Assembly (NCBI GenBank): GCA_963932145.1
Contig: OZ010582.1
Coordinates: 21,233,163 to 21,297,162 of the forward strand
DNA: 64,000 nt
Direction of reading: 5' to 3'
Source of the DNA: Acanthosepion lycidas
Taxonomy: Eukaryota > Mollusca > Cephalopoda > Sepiida > Sepiidae
Below the pieces are notes generated by a model. That model ran no database searches and was not told the DNA's origin. It worked only from the letters and a program-made list of their open reading frames with translations. Of this stretch, positions 58,601 to 60,402 are shown one piece after another; the stretch's first letter is position 1; each line of letters starts with the position of its first letter. Both the position numbers and the translations under genes were made by a program.

Positions 58601-60225
58601 TAGCTGATTGAAACACCACCGGTTATCCAGTAGGAAGAATGTTGATCTTTTGGTGCCTGCTTATATGGGGATGTAAACCCCAGTTGCACTGCTCTGATTG
58701 GCTATGTCCAATGGTCTTGTGTCATACGTATTGAAGGGGAGGAAGAAAAGCCCCTACAAGACCAATATAATTGGTGATCCAATCAAAATAATGGCCTTGT
58801 GTCATACATATCAAATTGGCGATGAGTAGCTCCATTCCAGCCTTTCTCTCATTGGTGGGCCAATCAAAATTTTCCATGTTCTGGAATCCCCCACTCATTT
58901 GACCTGTTTATCACAGGTGTCACACTCATTTGACCTGTTTATCACAGGTGTCACACTCATTTGACCTGATTATCACAAGTGTCACACTCATTTGACCTGA
59001 TTATAACAGGTGTCACACTCATTTGACCTGTTTATCACAGGTGTTACACTCATTTGACCTGTTTATCACAGGTATCATCAGTCACTTCTATTTAACAGTG
59101 TGTCATATCCCTGATCCAAACAAATCTAACTTTTAATTATTTACTTTGTGTCCCTTATTTCAATTTTATCAAATGAAAGCAATATTCTAGTACAATTTCA
59201 ACAGATTTAAGTTTGTGCCTAAGGACCAATCTTACCTAAGTTTACAATTTCACTTTATTACACTATACTCCAAAAGTGATACAAACCTGAAAATTCATTA
59301 GAATCATTTTTTTCAACATGAAAATTATTTTTCTTTCCTTAGAAGTATAAAAATTAGTATGCCAGTCAACCTTTGACACCAGTCATTGTGTCATAGATAC
59401 TAGTTAAATATTTTGTGGAATAATGAAAACTTCAAGTGGAATCTAATCTATAAATGGTAATTTGTATTTGTTTCATCTTATCTATAGGTTAAAATCACAA
59501 AAACTATTAGGATATTTTTCATAAAATTCTTTCTAAAATACTTAATTAAAAATAAGGTATGTTTTCTTTTTCAAGGGTGAATATGTTGAGTAATTCAAGG
59601 TTTTGAAATAATGGTTGAAAGTTACCCTGCATTGAAAAGCTTATGTTACAAGAGTGGGATAAAAAAGCTGATCTGTAAAAAGTAACCTGATAACTACTAC
59701 TATACAGCAGTCACCCTGCCCTATACAAAATATATACAGAACTCTTATAATTCAAATACCTTTCTTCTTACATTCATTAACAGAACAGAAATAGTTATTT
59801 CCATTTTGATCTTATGTAAGAAGAAGACTTTAATAAATTATTTGGAGAAAGGCAAGCAAAATAGCATTAAGCAATCTTCATTAAAAAAACAAGGCAATAT
59901 AAGAAGTGAATATTTGACATATTTATATAGATATAACAATAATCTGCTATATAATAAATAAATTGATTTATCGAGTATTGTACATTCTTCCTATAGTGTT
60001 CTTCTAAAGCATATAACCATAATAGTATAGTAAAAACCTACATGAAACCATTGGGATTGGTTTTATTTATAAACTTATATTTTATTCCAATACTTTGTCA
60101 TACTAGAGAATTTATCAAAATTTATCTTGAAGATTCTCTAATGCACAAAATAATCTTAATTTCTCTTCTTTTGCAGATATGTGAGAAAATCAATTGAAAT
60201 GCACAAACTGGGCATAAATAAAAAG
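1959..60225 (+). CDS. ZGRF1: ZGRF1 ortholog: GRF zinc finger and UPF1-like helicase, partial, 16 exons
   Basis: ZGRF1 is a nuclear SF1 DNA helicase implicated in interstrand-crosslink repair and homologous recombination (family knowledge). The exons at the coordinates given in the summary join with GT/AG borders and matching phases into 1105 uninterrupted codons. In order these encode: residues 1-595, a Ser/Asn/Glu-rich disordered region; about 596-680, a conserved block with VIPVTFQNVTEYKN and KEHLNIILFEL; about 681-730, a GRF zinc finger (PNCNCG, NKGRFFYTC, CKFFQW); about 790-905, a linker with SKDDLWIISK and GYFPSNW; about 936-1040, the start of the helicase with Walker A (HGVFGSGKSYLLA) and motif Ia (SSTTNVAVDR), then IRVGSVKKIAKPILP. 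I match these blocks to remembered vertebrate ZGRF1. The DEAD-box and later helicase motifs must lie beyond 64000, and the N-terminus upstream of 1959. Confidence 0.93.
2558..4269 (+). CDS. ZGRF1: ZGRF1-like exon b, large disordered-region exon
   Basis: This 1712-bp exon lies between TTTCAG and GTAAAC, phase 1 in and phase 0 out. It encodes about 570 residues rich in Ser, Asn, Gln, Glu and Asp, with no recognised fold. A large central exon coding for low-complexity sequence is also a feature of vertebrate ZGRF1. The open frame runs on to 4320 into the intron, but the donor at 4269/4270 joins in phase to the conserved exon at 6354. Several Ser-Gln pairs (for example HSQQ) might be kinase sites, which is inference only. 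Confidence 0.9.
4270..4422. other. Start of intron after the large exon
   Basis: Ordinary AT-rich intron between the donor and the foldback repeat at 4423. No feature was recognised. Confidence 0.5.
4423..4689. repeat. Foldback (inverted) repeat, about 112-bp arms
   Basis: The arm at 4423-4534 is the near reverse complement of 4578-4689, with roughly 90% identity by eye. Both contain the block CACCTGAAGAAGGC and the block GTAATAAATATGG in matching orientation. The 43-bp loop includes AATAAAGGG. There is no coding capacity. A more diverged relative may lie at 7740-8310, which suggests a dispersed family. Confidence 0.75.
5026..5792 (+). mobile_element. Tc1/mariner-superfamily element (DD37D type), internally deleted
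   Basis: The ends CAGGGTGTGATGGGTAAA and the reverse complement of CAGGGTGTAAGGGATAAA form terminal inverted repeats, flanked by TA (5024-5025 and 5793-5794). The frame at 5291-5611 carries the transposase catalytic core: VWQQDSAPCH, then WPPNSPDCN and LLDYYMWG. The two catalytic Asp are separated by 37 residues, and an Asp replaces the usual final Glu. At about 767 bp the element is much shorter than the usual 1.3 kb. The DNA-binding part is mostly lost, so it is not functional. Confidence 0.75.
5793..6353. other. AT-rich intron, nothing recognised
   Basis: Intronic sequence between the mariner remnant and exon c. It ends in an A-rich then TTTTATTTCAG acceptor. No gene or repeat was recognised. 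Confidence 0.5.
6354..6492 (+). CDS. ZGRF1: ZGRF1-like exon c, start of conserved pre-GRF block
   Basis: The exon lies between TTTCAG and GTAAGTG, phase 0 in and phase 1 out. It includes RRMVIPVTFQNVTEYKN, which resembles the IPVTF..ASYK segment just before the GRF finger in vertebrate ZGRF1. Confidence 0.92.
6648..6672. repeat. (AC)n microsatellite
   Basis: About 12 uninterrupted AC units in the intron. Confidence 0.9.
6673..7060. repeat. Probable old interspersed repeat, family unknown
   Basis: A stretch of higher GC and complexity than its surroundings. It includes GACTAGTTTTGAATTCAGAG and AGCCAGGTCTACACTAA and is preceded by an AC microsatellite. It has no coding frame of note. The call rests on contrast with the neighbouring AT-rich intron and on a resemblance to dispersed repeats that I cannot confirm. 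Confidence 0.3.
7740..8310. repeat. Possible degraded relative of the 4423 foldback repeat
   Basis: The segment near 7760-7800 (CAATGTTTTGGCTGTTGTAC) and the one near 8230-8285 (TTGAAGAAAGCCAGACAAC, then GGCCAAGATGAGGA) resemble the two arms of the 4423 element in inverted order. A segment like AATAAAGGGTTTTGTTC lies between them. Identity is low, so this is an aged copy at best. Confidence 0.35.
8411..8497 (+). CDS. ZGRF1: ZGRF1-like exon d
   Basis: The exon lies between TTTTTTTCAG and GTGAGT, phase 1 in and out. It encodes EHLNIILFELSSNYHNSVSK and a few more residues, very close to the remembered vertebrate segment before the zinc finger (LNI.LF.LA....ALSKVD..FY). Confidence 0.93.
8498..10130. 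other. Intron, nothing firmly recognised
   Basis: AT-rich intron. A frame near 9930-10065 follows a TATAG and reads through about 45 residues (including LTSLNPQEISYVAVNELQQL), but its phase is not needed between exons d and e and it matches no family I know. I do not call it an exon. Confidence 0.4.
10131..10490 (+). pseudogene. hAT/ZMYM1-like DUF4371 transposase fragment
   Basis: The frame 10131-10508 includes EHNIKVKKNHEILSKIINCI and LYGHDEKDD. This is the pattern of the DUF4371 region of hAT-type transposases and domesticated ZMYM1-like proteins (N..VKKNR.....I..I.FL......RGHDE). No C-terminal dimerisation domain, terminal repeat or target duplication was found next to it. It is an isolated fragment on the gene strand, about 1.8 kb before the first GRF exon. 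Confidence 0.55.
10833..10876. repeat. (TA)n microsatellite
   Basis: About 22 TA units. It is followed by a block at about 10880-11000 that is similar to about 62680-62790, where a TA/TG tract again lies just upstream. Confidence 0.9.
10880..11760. repeat. Dispersed repeat blocks shared with 62.5-62.8 kb
   Basis: Block A near 10890-10975 (GGGTATATTTATAGGGGAAG, then GCAGATATAGAAATCCA) resembles 62690-62780. Block B near 11660-11710 (GTGGGTGTTGAACAAATGCA) resembles 62567-62610. The stretch between them is AT-rich with short TA and TG tracts. The family is unknown. Confidence 0.4.
11923..12032 (+). CDS. ZGRF1: ZGRF1-like exon e, first part of GRF zinc finger
   Basis: The exon lies between TTTTTAG and GTAAGT, phase 1 in and phase 0 out. 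It encodes RHQYPNCNCGLSSKMVQVRK and then DGKNK. CNC supplies the first two zinc ligands of the GRF motif, a single-stranded nucleic-acid-binding finger also found in NEIL3, TOP3A and APEX2. Confidence 0.95.
12645..12692 (+). CDS. ZGRF1: ZGRF1-like exon f, middle of GRF finger
   Basis: A 48-bp microexon, phase 0 in and out, encoding GRFFYTCASAQNHQCK. GRxFYxC and the final Cys are the core and the last two zinc ligands of the finger. The hallmark FFxW that should follow is on the next exon, 6 kb away. Confidence 0.95.
12833..12870. repeat. Perfect 38-bp palindrome
   Basis: Two 19-bp arms with no spacer, centred on GTGCCATGGCAC. An imperfect relative lies immediately upstream (12800-12832). It sits 140 bp after exon f, in the intron. 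Confidence 0.9.
13195..13640 (-). pseudogene. Mariner-type transposase, C-terminal fragment
   Basis: The minus-strand frame 13292-13474 includes YPWYSPDVASSDFHLFPFLQ. This matches the mariner signature YSPDLAPSDYHLF..LQ with the third catalytic Asp. Flanking sequence on both sides continues the weak similarity (WE..I, further on, matches the family's C-terminal region). No intact terminal repeats were found. It abuts the hAT insertion. Confidence 0.55.
13970..16427 (-). pseudogene. hAT transposase main exon (ZMYM1/TTF-type family), degraded
   Basis: Read on the minus strand, the product starts near 16427 with SGAQKKKAAEEKEKMGKLPK, the basic SGA..RK.KKE start typical of this family. It continues with a TTF-like zinc-binding region: LGLWNINDT, then CEWLLYSPSQGRLYC near 15880-15830. 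It ends with the hAT dimerisation signature CTEERSFSRLKLIRN (14160-14110). Several frameshifts and stops break the frame, so at present it cannot give a full transposase. It appears to be spliced from the small exon at 16984-17119 (AG at 16428-16429). Confidence 0.72.
16984..17119 (-). CDS. Probable 5' coding exon of the hAT element, SAP-like helical domain
   Basis: It runs from an ATG at 17119 to a donor GTAACA after 16984, phase 1 out. It encodes 45 residues including MLFSVEEFLSSPSLDGEIHL and LLKKSELLQLATYFDLNI, an amphipathic helix-turn-helix pattern like SAP-type or gag-like N-terminal domains in invertebrate mobile elements. The acceptor at 16428 continues in phase to the basic start of the transposase. 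Host function is unlikely. Splicing and domain name are inference. Confidence 0.5.
18009..18757. other. Intron between the hAT element and exon g
   Basis: AT-rich sequence with no recognised feature. It ends in an acceptor (GGCTGCCAG). Confidence 0.45.
18758..18958 (+). CDS. ZGRF1: ZGRF1-like exon g, end of GRF finger and linker
   Basis: The exon is 201 bp, phase 0 in and out, between GCTGCCAG and GTAGGT. It begins FFQWADHFDQ, exactly the FFxW hallmark missing after the microexon's QCK, and continues with SINIYFRHCHIMFYCE and a basic end. The following exon then lines up with the vertebrate protein. It is open on the + strand but too short to stand out alone, so it is easily missed. If it is skipped, the frame is kept but the finger is truncated. 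Confidence 0.88.
18959..19374. other. Intron, nothing recognised
   Basis: AT-rich sequence after exon g. No repeat or gene was recognised. Confidence 0.45.
19375..20450 (+). mobile_element. Penelope-like retroelement fragment (RT end and GIY-YIG-like region)
   Basis: Frames at 19390-19705 carry GLYRDDGLIF (a YxDD reverse transcriptase motif), NLKIVNFLDITFNLSNNTFK and a KKSN segment. Further on, degraded frames read YIGISAGSWKQRFYNHQHSF, then IKWWIICQ and RCNLCIKEK, the layout of a GIY-YIG nuclease with a Cys pair. Together these fit a Penelope-like element rather than an LTR element. It is broken many times and 5' truncated. Confidence 0.55.
20610..20820. repeat. Compound microsatellite: (ATT)n, (CA)n, TATG-rich repeat, (TA)n
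   Basis: ATT units at about 20617-20647, then CA units, then a roughly 53-bp TG/TA-rich unit repeated twice (20669-20780), then (TA)n and CATA units. Open frames here on both strands are artefacts of simple repeats. Confidence 0.85.
20821..20917. mobile_element. MADE1-like palindromic mariner MITE, sibling copy
   Basis: Perfect 35-bp arms (20824-20858 and 20881-20915) begin TTGGTGCAAAAATAATGACG. A second inner dyad, TGACGT/ACGTCA, lies in the loop. The outer bases AGG partly keep the TTAGG start of the cecropia-mariner terminal repeat. It resembles the exact 80-bp copy at 36737 but is longer, with an extra TAATAATG segment in each arm. Confidence 0.75.
20930..21480. repeat. Dispersed repeat tail, copy 1 (shared with 36630-37200)
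   Basis: It includes GATGTCAAATATTATTAATA, an ATT run, TTGTAATTGTGACAGTTATA, then AATGTATCTA, TCACTTCC, and a polypyrimidine C/T stretch, followed by CCTTATATTGAAAT. The same order of blocks occurs at 36630-37200. It is probably the non-coding tail of a retroelement, possibly the Penelope-like one just upstream. Confidence 0.65.
21481..22296. other. Intron, nothing recognised
   Basis: No gene or known repeat was recognised. Short frames are not family-like. Confidence 0.4.
23085..23560 (-). mobile_element. LINE endonuclease/reverse transcriptase, C-terminal fragment
   Basis: The minus strand reads, in broken frames, a C-terminal region like the EKKLEACKMWFHRRILRI, then LKFLGHIMRKEGLEN and MIANVLRGH patterns of invertebrate endonuclease-reverse transcriptase LINEs. 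Here I can read EKKLEA near 23470, RKEGLEN-like residues near 23300, and MIANILKGHDI before a stop near 23090. The clade (RTE or other) is uncertain. Confidence 0.5.
24831..25215 (+). repeat. Polypurine (A/G) tract, about 380 bp
   Basis: The + strand is overwhelmingly A and G, with GAAA and AAAG runs, interrupted by few pyrimidines. Open frames on the other strand (F/L/S-rich) are a consequence of this composition. It lies between two clusters of the 27-bp minisatellite. Confidence 0.85.
25936..27049. other. Intron, nothing recognised
   Basis: AT-rich sequence with a poly-T run near 26860. No gene, RNA or repeat family was recognised. Confidence 0.4.
27050..28520 (+). mobile_element. RTE-like LINE, degraded reverse transcriptase region
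   Basis: The + strand reads, with several stops and frame changes, KASGIDGHITFNI, then QYDFDPGCGTFDAIF, HVEGGVRQCFILSP and FFNIFLE. This is the order KAxGxDxI, Q.GF..GRST.D.IF, GVRQGC.LSP.LFN.FLE of RTE-clade reverse transcriptases. The tail near 28360-28480 resembles the GR..KRW motif of the same proteins. Old and non-functional. Confidence 0.6.
28747..28828 (+). CDS. ZGRF1: ZGRF1-like exon h
   Basis: The exon lies between TTTTCAG and GTAAAAC, phase 0 in and phase 1 out. It encodes QKDRLYIRLSFKDSSGCYSK and a short N-terminal part. Vertebrate ZGRF1 has K.KLYLKLSRKE.S..YSKDDLW, and the DDLW is supplied by the next exon. Confidence 0.93.
28829..30129. other. Intron with unidentified complex sequence
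   Basis: The part from about 29100 to 30130 is less AT-rich than typical intron and may be an unrecognised repeat (possibly the 3' extension of the LINE that follows). No coding family was recognised. Confidence 0.35.
30130..31178 (-). mobile_element. Jockey/CR1-like LINE, 3' half, second lineage
   Basis: On the minus strand the frames read FSEAHEISVRIHQGDLLGPT and LFLLYINNLPKHIL (the RT segment before the catalytic DD). Later they read YTRLTHPRSL, VRRKFHSES and LFMSRINHYLSYKST at the protein end near 30330. This matches the C-terminal half of jockey-like elements and differs from the 476/34655/60403 lineage. It is 5' truncated and carries several breaks. Confidence 0.65.
31179..31880. other. 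Intron, nothing recognised
   Basis: AT-rich sequence with no recognised feature. Confidence 0.4.
31881..33000. repeat. GC-richer block of nested tandem repeats
   Basis: Three diverged copies of a roughly 125-bp unit begin near 32065, 32253 and 32380. Each contains TTCTATGGAA or a variant, TGGTGACAA, TTTG.ATG and GGTTGCCAA. They are followed by two copies of an 85-bp unit (TTTGCTGAGGTGA to AAAGCTTGTAGCTG, near 32510 and 32595). Next come two or three copies of a unit with GCAGCAGCACCC, GGTTGTCAGGGTGACAA and GGTGGCCTG (32750-32950). Several short frames on both strands are repeat-driven. The origin is unknown. Confidence 0.65.
33001..33394. other. Intron, nothing recognised
   Basis: AT-rich intron leading to the TTATTTGTAG acceptor. 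Confidence 0.45.
33395..33541 (+). CDS. ZGRF1: ZGRF1-like exon i
   Basis: The exon is phase 1 in and out, with GTGAGT as donor. It encodes DLWIISKNLNFEPSATFIAR, then SVFYGPNS, EIQIEPLAGYFPSNW. Vertebrate ZGRF1 has DLWVVSKTLDF...TFIA.SAFFGPSS..EIEI.PLKGYFPSNW, the strongest local match in the window. Confidence 0.97.
33735..33783. repeat. (TA)n(TG)n microsatellite
   Basis: A TA run followed by TATG and TG units, ending in TGTGTGTGTGTGTGTGC. Confidence 0.9.
33784..34654. other. Intron, nothing recognised
   Basis: AT-rich sequence. The open frame at 34116-34358 has no family resemblance or splice support. Confidence 0.4.
34655..35070 (+). mobile_element. Jockey/CR1-like LINE, 3' fragment
   Basis: The + strand reads STCDVASLLLFYKYFRGNCS, then LFFLVPQT. 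After a degraded stretch come CGTPFPFFPEYYNLQKFKCN and VNHFLSS, and the 3' tail GGAGTGAAATGATT plus poly-A. It is the same lineage as 476-872 and 60403-62290. Confidence 0.7.
35173..36625 (-). mobile_element. Tc1-like transposon (DD34E) with 226-bp IR/DR ends
   Basis: The terminal inverted repeats 35173-35398 and 36400-36625 are nearly identical, start CAGTAGCGTCCAAAAC and are flanked by TA (35171-35172 and 36626-36627). Each repeat holds two direct copies of CGTCCAAAA.TAAGGGACAA, one at the outer and one at the inner end. This is the IR/DR layout of Sleeping Beauty-like Tc1 elements with two transposase sites per end. The transposase lies between on the minus strand. Near identity of the ends suggests a fairly recent insertion. 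Confidence 0.92.
35433..36313 (-). pseudogene. Tc1-like transposase, internally deleted
   Basis: The protein starts MAKRQKLDYSVRQAIVKLHK, a first helix-turn-helix (HTIREISEKVKRSKSVVGRV). It breaks near 36120 and resumes with GKKPLVSSKNKKRLEFANRY, then VFFSDESKFNL (first Asp), FMQDNAPCH (second Asp) and WPPQSPDLNPIENLW (Glu, 34 residues on). It ends near 35433. About 80-90 residues that normally carry the second DNA-binding part are missing, so it is unlikely to be active. The catalytic triad itself is intact. Confidence 0.85.
36628..37205. repeat. Dispersed repeat tail, copy 2 (shared with 20930-21480)
   Basis: The same block order as copy 1: AT-rich lead-in, TGATGTCAAATATTA, ATT run, TTGTAATTGTGACAGTTATA, AATGTATCTAGTTTGAAT, C/T-rich tract, CCTTATATTGAAATT. 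It is interrupted by the 80-bp MITE at 36737-36816. The Tc1 element ends immediately to the left. Confidence 0.65.
36737..36816. mobile_element. MADE1-like 80-bp mariner MITE
   Basis: It starts TTAGGTTGGATGCAAAAATA and ends with the reverse complement of TTAGGTTGGTGCAAAAATAA. It is exactly 80 bp and flanked by TA on both sides. The size, palindromic form and TTAGGTTGGTGCAAAA terminal sequence match human MADE1, the Hsmar1 (cecropia-mariner) MITE. Copy 1 of the host repeat at about 21085 lacks it, which gives a paralogous empty site. Confidence 0.88.
37316..37338. repeat. (TG)n microsatellite
   Basis: About 11 TG units in the intron. Confidence 0.85.
37680..37794 (+). CDS. ZGRF1: ZGRF1-like exon j
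   Basis: The exon lies between TATTTTTAG and GTATCC, phase 1 in and phase 2 out. It encodes VCHAILAGNVSTELSCLMNL and a Ser-rich end. Vertebrate ZGRF1 has VVHALLVCNASTELTTLKNIQ here. Confidence 0.93.
37795..39180. other. Intron, partly unidentified complex sequence
   Basis: AT-rich up to 38330. About 38340-39180 is more complex and probably part of unknown repeats or of the LTR fossil that follows. It holds a short inverted motif around CGATCACAATCG (38478-38489). No gene was recognised. Confidence 0.35.
39181..40140 (+). mobile_element. LTR-like fossil with promoter-like signals
   Basis: An isolated LTR-type region. It has inverted CCAAT boxes near 39358-39380, a TATA-like TTATATAAACC near 39453, an AATAAA near 39777, and repeated TGGTAACAC primer-site-like motifs near 39912-39950 and further on. 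No internal coding region follows. The outer limits are uncertain. An old remnant, family probably Ty3/Gypsy. Confidence 0.45.
40141..41372. other. AT-rich intron, nothing recognised
   Basis: It contains a short (ACT)n run near 40752-40772. A CAG near 40949 was considered as an acceptor and rejected because the frame stops and lacks family similarity. Confidence 0.45.
41373..41466 (+). CDS. ZGRF1: ZGRF1-like exon k
   Basis: The exon is phase 2 in and phase 0 out, between TTGCCTTATAAG and GTGAGT. It encodes RKYMTTQWTRMMPGFKTPFQ and CQKLPKYSSHEL. Similarity to vertebrate SKRKFIPPAFTNVSTKFE is modest. The phase fit on both sides is the main support. Confidence 0.85.
41467..42601. other. AT-rich intron, nothing recognised
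   Basis: No repeat or gene was recognised in this intron. It ends CTTATTACAG. Confidence 0.5.
42602..42728 (+). CDS. ZGRF1: ZGRF1-like exon l, Q-motif region of the helicase
   Basis: Phase 0 in and phase 1 out. It encodes FWKLNSGQAKALKNVASMLD and ends SPIILIHG. LN..QA.AL is the Q-motif-like segment before the helicase core (vertebrate KLNKDQATAL), and IHG opens the Walker A loop that is completed by the next exon. Confidence 0.95.
42729..44700. other. Intron, mostly unrecognised
   Basis: AT-rich. About 43730-43990 has higher complexity (including GTGCTGCAGCTGCAGCTGC) and may be an old repeat. No coding family was found. Confidence 0.4.
44701..47110 (+). mobile_element. Ty3/Gypsy-like LTR retrotransposon fossil, gag-end to integrase
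   Basis: Traces in the usual order: a CCHC-like knuckle (about 44920), an aspartic protease-like LIDT motif (45145), a reverse transcriptase piece with LDLQSAYHQIPI (45715), an RNase H-like region (about 46260-46450) and an integrase piece near 46980-47100. It is broken many times (well over ten), no LTRs were identified at its ends, and it is old. It lies in the intron before exon m, in the same orientation as the gene. Confidence 0.65.
47111..47435 (+). pseudogene. U2 snRNA-like relic, unit 1 (5' part only)
   Basis: From about 47256 the sequence GCTTCTTGGCCTTTTGGCCA, then ATAGTATCTGTTCT, matches the first 45-50 nt of U2 snRNA (GCTTCTCGGCCTTTTGGCTA..GTAGTATCTGTTCT). It then diverges. Upstream lies a perfect 24-bp palindrome (47174-47197) centred on CATATGCATGCATATG. 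Next comes TGTCACATCCT, a block that is repeated before unit 2. It is unlikely to give a functional U2. Confidence 0.6.
47436..47716 (+). pseudogene. U2 snRNA-like gene relic, unit 2 (near full length)
   Basis: About 180 bp from 47536 align with U2 over nearly the full length. The branch-site-pairing region GTAGTATCTGTTCTTATCAG is intact, followed by TTAATATCT, ATATTAAACTGATTTTTGGA (Sm-site region) and GGTTGGCCTGGT near the 3' end. The 5' stem-loop is diverged (ATTGCTTCATAGTGG). The upstream 100 bp shares blocks with unit 1 (CCATATGTATGG, TCACATCCT, GTAAAT). Stem damage argues for a pseudogene. Confidence 0.75.
47717..49245. other. Intron, nothing recognised
   Basis: AT-rich. A less AT-rich stretch near 48670-48930 is open on both strands but matches no family I know. 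Confidence 0.4.
49246..49599. repeat. Foldback repeat, about 72-bp arms
   Basis: The arm at 49246-49317 is almost the exact reverse complement of 49528-49599. Both contain AATAGGAAACATATATCAAT and CACTTTTATTAAAGCTTC or its complement. A roughly 210-bp spacer has no coding frame. Near identity of the arms suggests youth or gene conversion. Confidence 0.85.
49654..49692. repeat. (TA)n microsatellite
   Basis: About 19 TA units. Confidence 0.9.
49700..50125 (+). mobile_element. LINE 3' UTR-like fragment with internal duplication
   Basis: The tail TTATATCTTGGTGACATTAT, then CATCTTGCACAGGGTGA, resembles the 3' end of the jockey-like LINE near 800-840. A block GTTTATCCCTTGTTTCCTGT near 49732 recurs at 49928 with few changes (period about 197 bp). 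No coding region remains. Confidence 0.4.
50220..50385 (+). CDS. ZGRF1: ZGRF1-like exon m, Walker A and motif Ia
   Basis: Phase 1 in and phase 2 out, donor GTAGGG. It encodes VFGSGKSYLLAIIVLYLLDV and ends ILISSTTNVAVDRILL. GxxGxGKS is the nucleotide-binding P-loop, and SSTTNVAVD is motif Ia of the UPF1-like SF1B family. If the intron is retained, two stop codons follow at once. Confidence 0.97.
50386..51284. other. Intron, nothing recognised
   Basis: AT-rich with no recognised feature. It ends GTTTATTTTAG. Confidence 0.5.
51285..51362 (+). CDS. ZGRF1: ZGRF1-like exon n
   Basis: Phase 2 in and out. It encodes LLEFGCSEFIRVGSVKKIAK and PILPF. Vertebrate ZGRF1 has LLSLGFENFIRVGSVRKIAKPILPY, an almost identical block. 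Confidence 0.97.
51609..51695 (+). CDS. ZGRF1: ZGRF1-like exon o
   Basis: Phase 2 in and out, between TTTTATAG and GTAAGT. It encodes TDNHNLKELQEMLKEENLSK after SVHATS. This corresponds to vertebrate SLHAGSE...LKELHALMKEDLTPTE, part of the helicase 1B-like insertion. Confidence 0.93.
51696..52563. other. Intron with a CA/TA microsatellite
   Basis: It holds an (AC)n(TA)n tract near 52189-52229. Otherwise nothing was recognised. Confidence 0.5.
52564..53052 (-). mobile_element. Solo LTR, 489 bp, with 4-bp target duplication
   Basis: It begins TGTTATA and ends TATAACA, flanked by CAAT on both sides (52560-52563 and 53053-53056). On the minus strand it has a CCAAT box, a TATA box (CTATAAAAGG) and an AATAAA signal in that order. 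It is noticeably richer in GC and CpG than the surrounding intron. A solo LTR left by recombination of an LTR retrotransposon, probably Ty3/Gypsy. It looks relatively young. Confidence 0.85.
53057..55084. other. AT-rich intron, nothing recognised
   Basis: A stretch near 53370-53580 is purine-rich and more complex and might be a repeat end. The rest is ordinary AT-rich intron. Confidence 0.4.
55085..57110 (+). mobile_element. Ty3/Gypsy-like LTR retrotransposon fossil, RNase H to integrase
   Basis: Traces of an RNase H domain (about 55955-56170) and of an integrase with its His/Cys start (about 56360-56460) and core (to about 56900). It appears to be the same broad family as the fossil at 44701. 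It is broken many times, with no LTR pair recognised at its ends, and it is old. Confidence 0.6.
57770..58890 (-). mobile_element. LTR-like fossil, minus strand
   Basis: On the minus strand, several CCAAT boxes (58690-58870) precede a TATA-like CATATAAGCAGG near 58663 and AATAAA signals (57856, 57910). A TGGTAACCAC primer-site-like motif lies near 57786. No coding region is attached. The limits are approximate and it is old. The 31-bp minisatellite touches its upstream side. Confidence 0.4.
58892..59077. repeat. 31-bp minisatellite, exactly 6 units
   Basis: Unit CACTCATTTGACCTGTTTAT plus CACAGGTGTCA. Six copies fill 186 bp without length change and show only a few substitutions. Each unit contains an inverted pair, ACCTGT and ACAGGT. 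Confidence 0.95.
59078..60176. other. AT-rich intron, nothing recognised
   Basis: No feature was recognised before the TTTTGCAG acceptor of the last exon. Confidence 0.5.
60177..60225 (+). CDS. ZGRF1: ZGRF1-like exon p (last exon in window)
   Basis: Phase 2 in and phase 0 out, donor GTAATG. It encodes YVRKSIEMHKLGINKK. Vertebrate ZGRF1 has YVRKSIEQHKLGTNR at this place. The next exon, with the DEAD-like motif II region, should lie beyond 64000. Confidence 0.95.
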
Positions 60226-60235
60226 GTAATGATCA

Positions 60236-60402
60236 TGACTAGATAGATGGCTGAGTGGTTAGAGCATCAGCATTCTGATTATGAGATTCAGGTTCAAATC
60301 CCACCATAGCTGATTTCCTAGAGAAGTGATTTCTTGAAAATATCAGCCTGGAGAGATAATACCAGCATGTGGAAACTTTGGGTAGTTTTTTTTTGGTTGT
60401 TG
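60236..60402 (+). mobile_element. tRNA-derived SINE
   Basis: A tRNA-like head has an A box (TGGCTGAGTGG, 60248-60258) and a B box (GGTTCAAATCC, 60291-60301), spaced as in a polymerase III promoter. There is no clean cloverleaf. A non-tRNA body and a GTT-rich tail (about 60390-60405) follow. It starts 10 bp after the exon donor. Confidence 0.7.

Noticed and set aside
58892-59077. 31-bp repeats resembling CRISPR repeats
   Set aside because: Units are directly adjacent with no spacers, so it is a minisatellite.
60236-60312. tRNA gene
   Set aside because: A and B boxes are present, but stems do not pair as a cloverleaf and a SINE body and tail follow.
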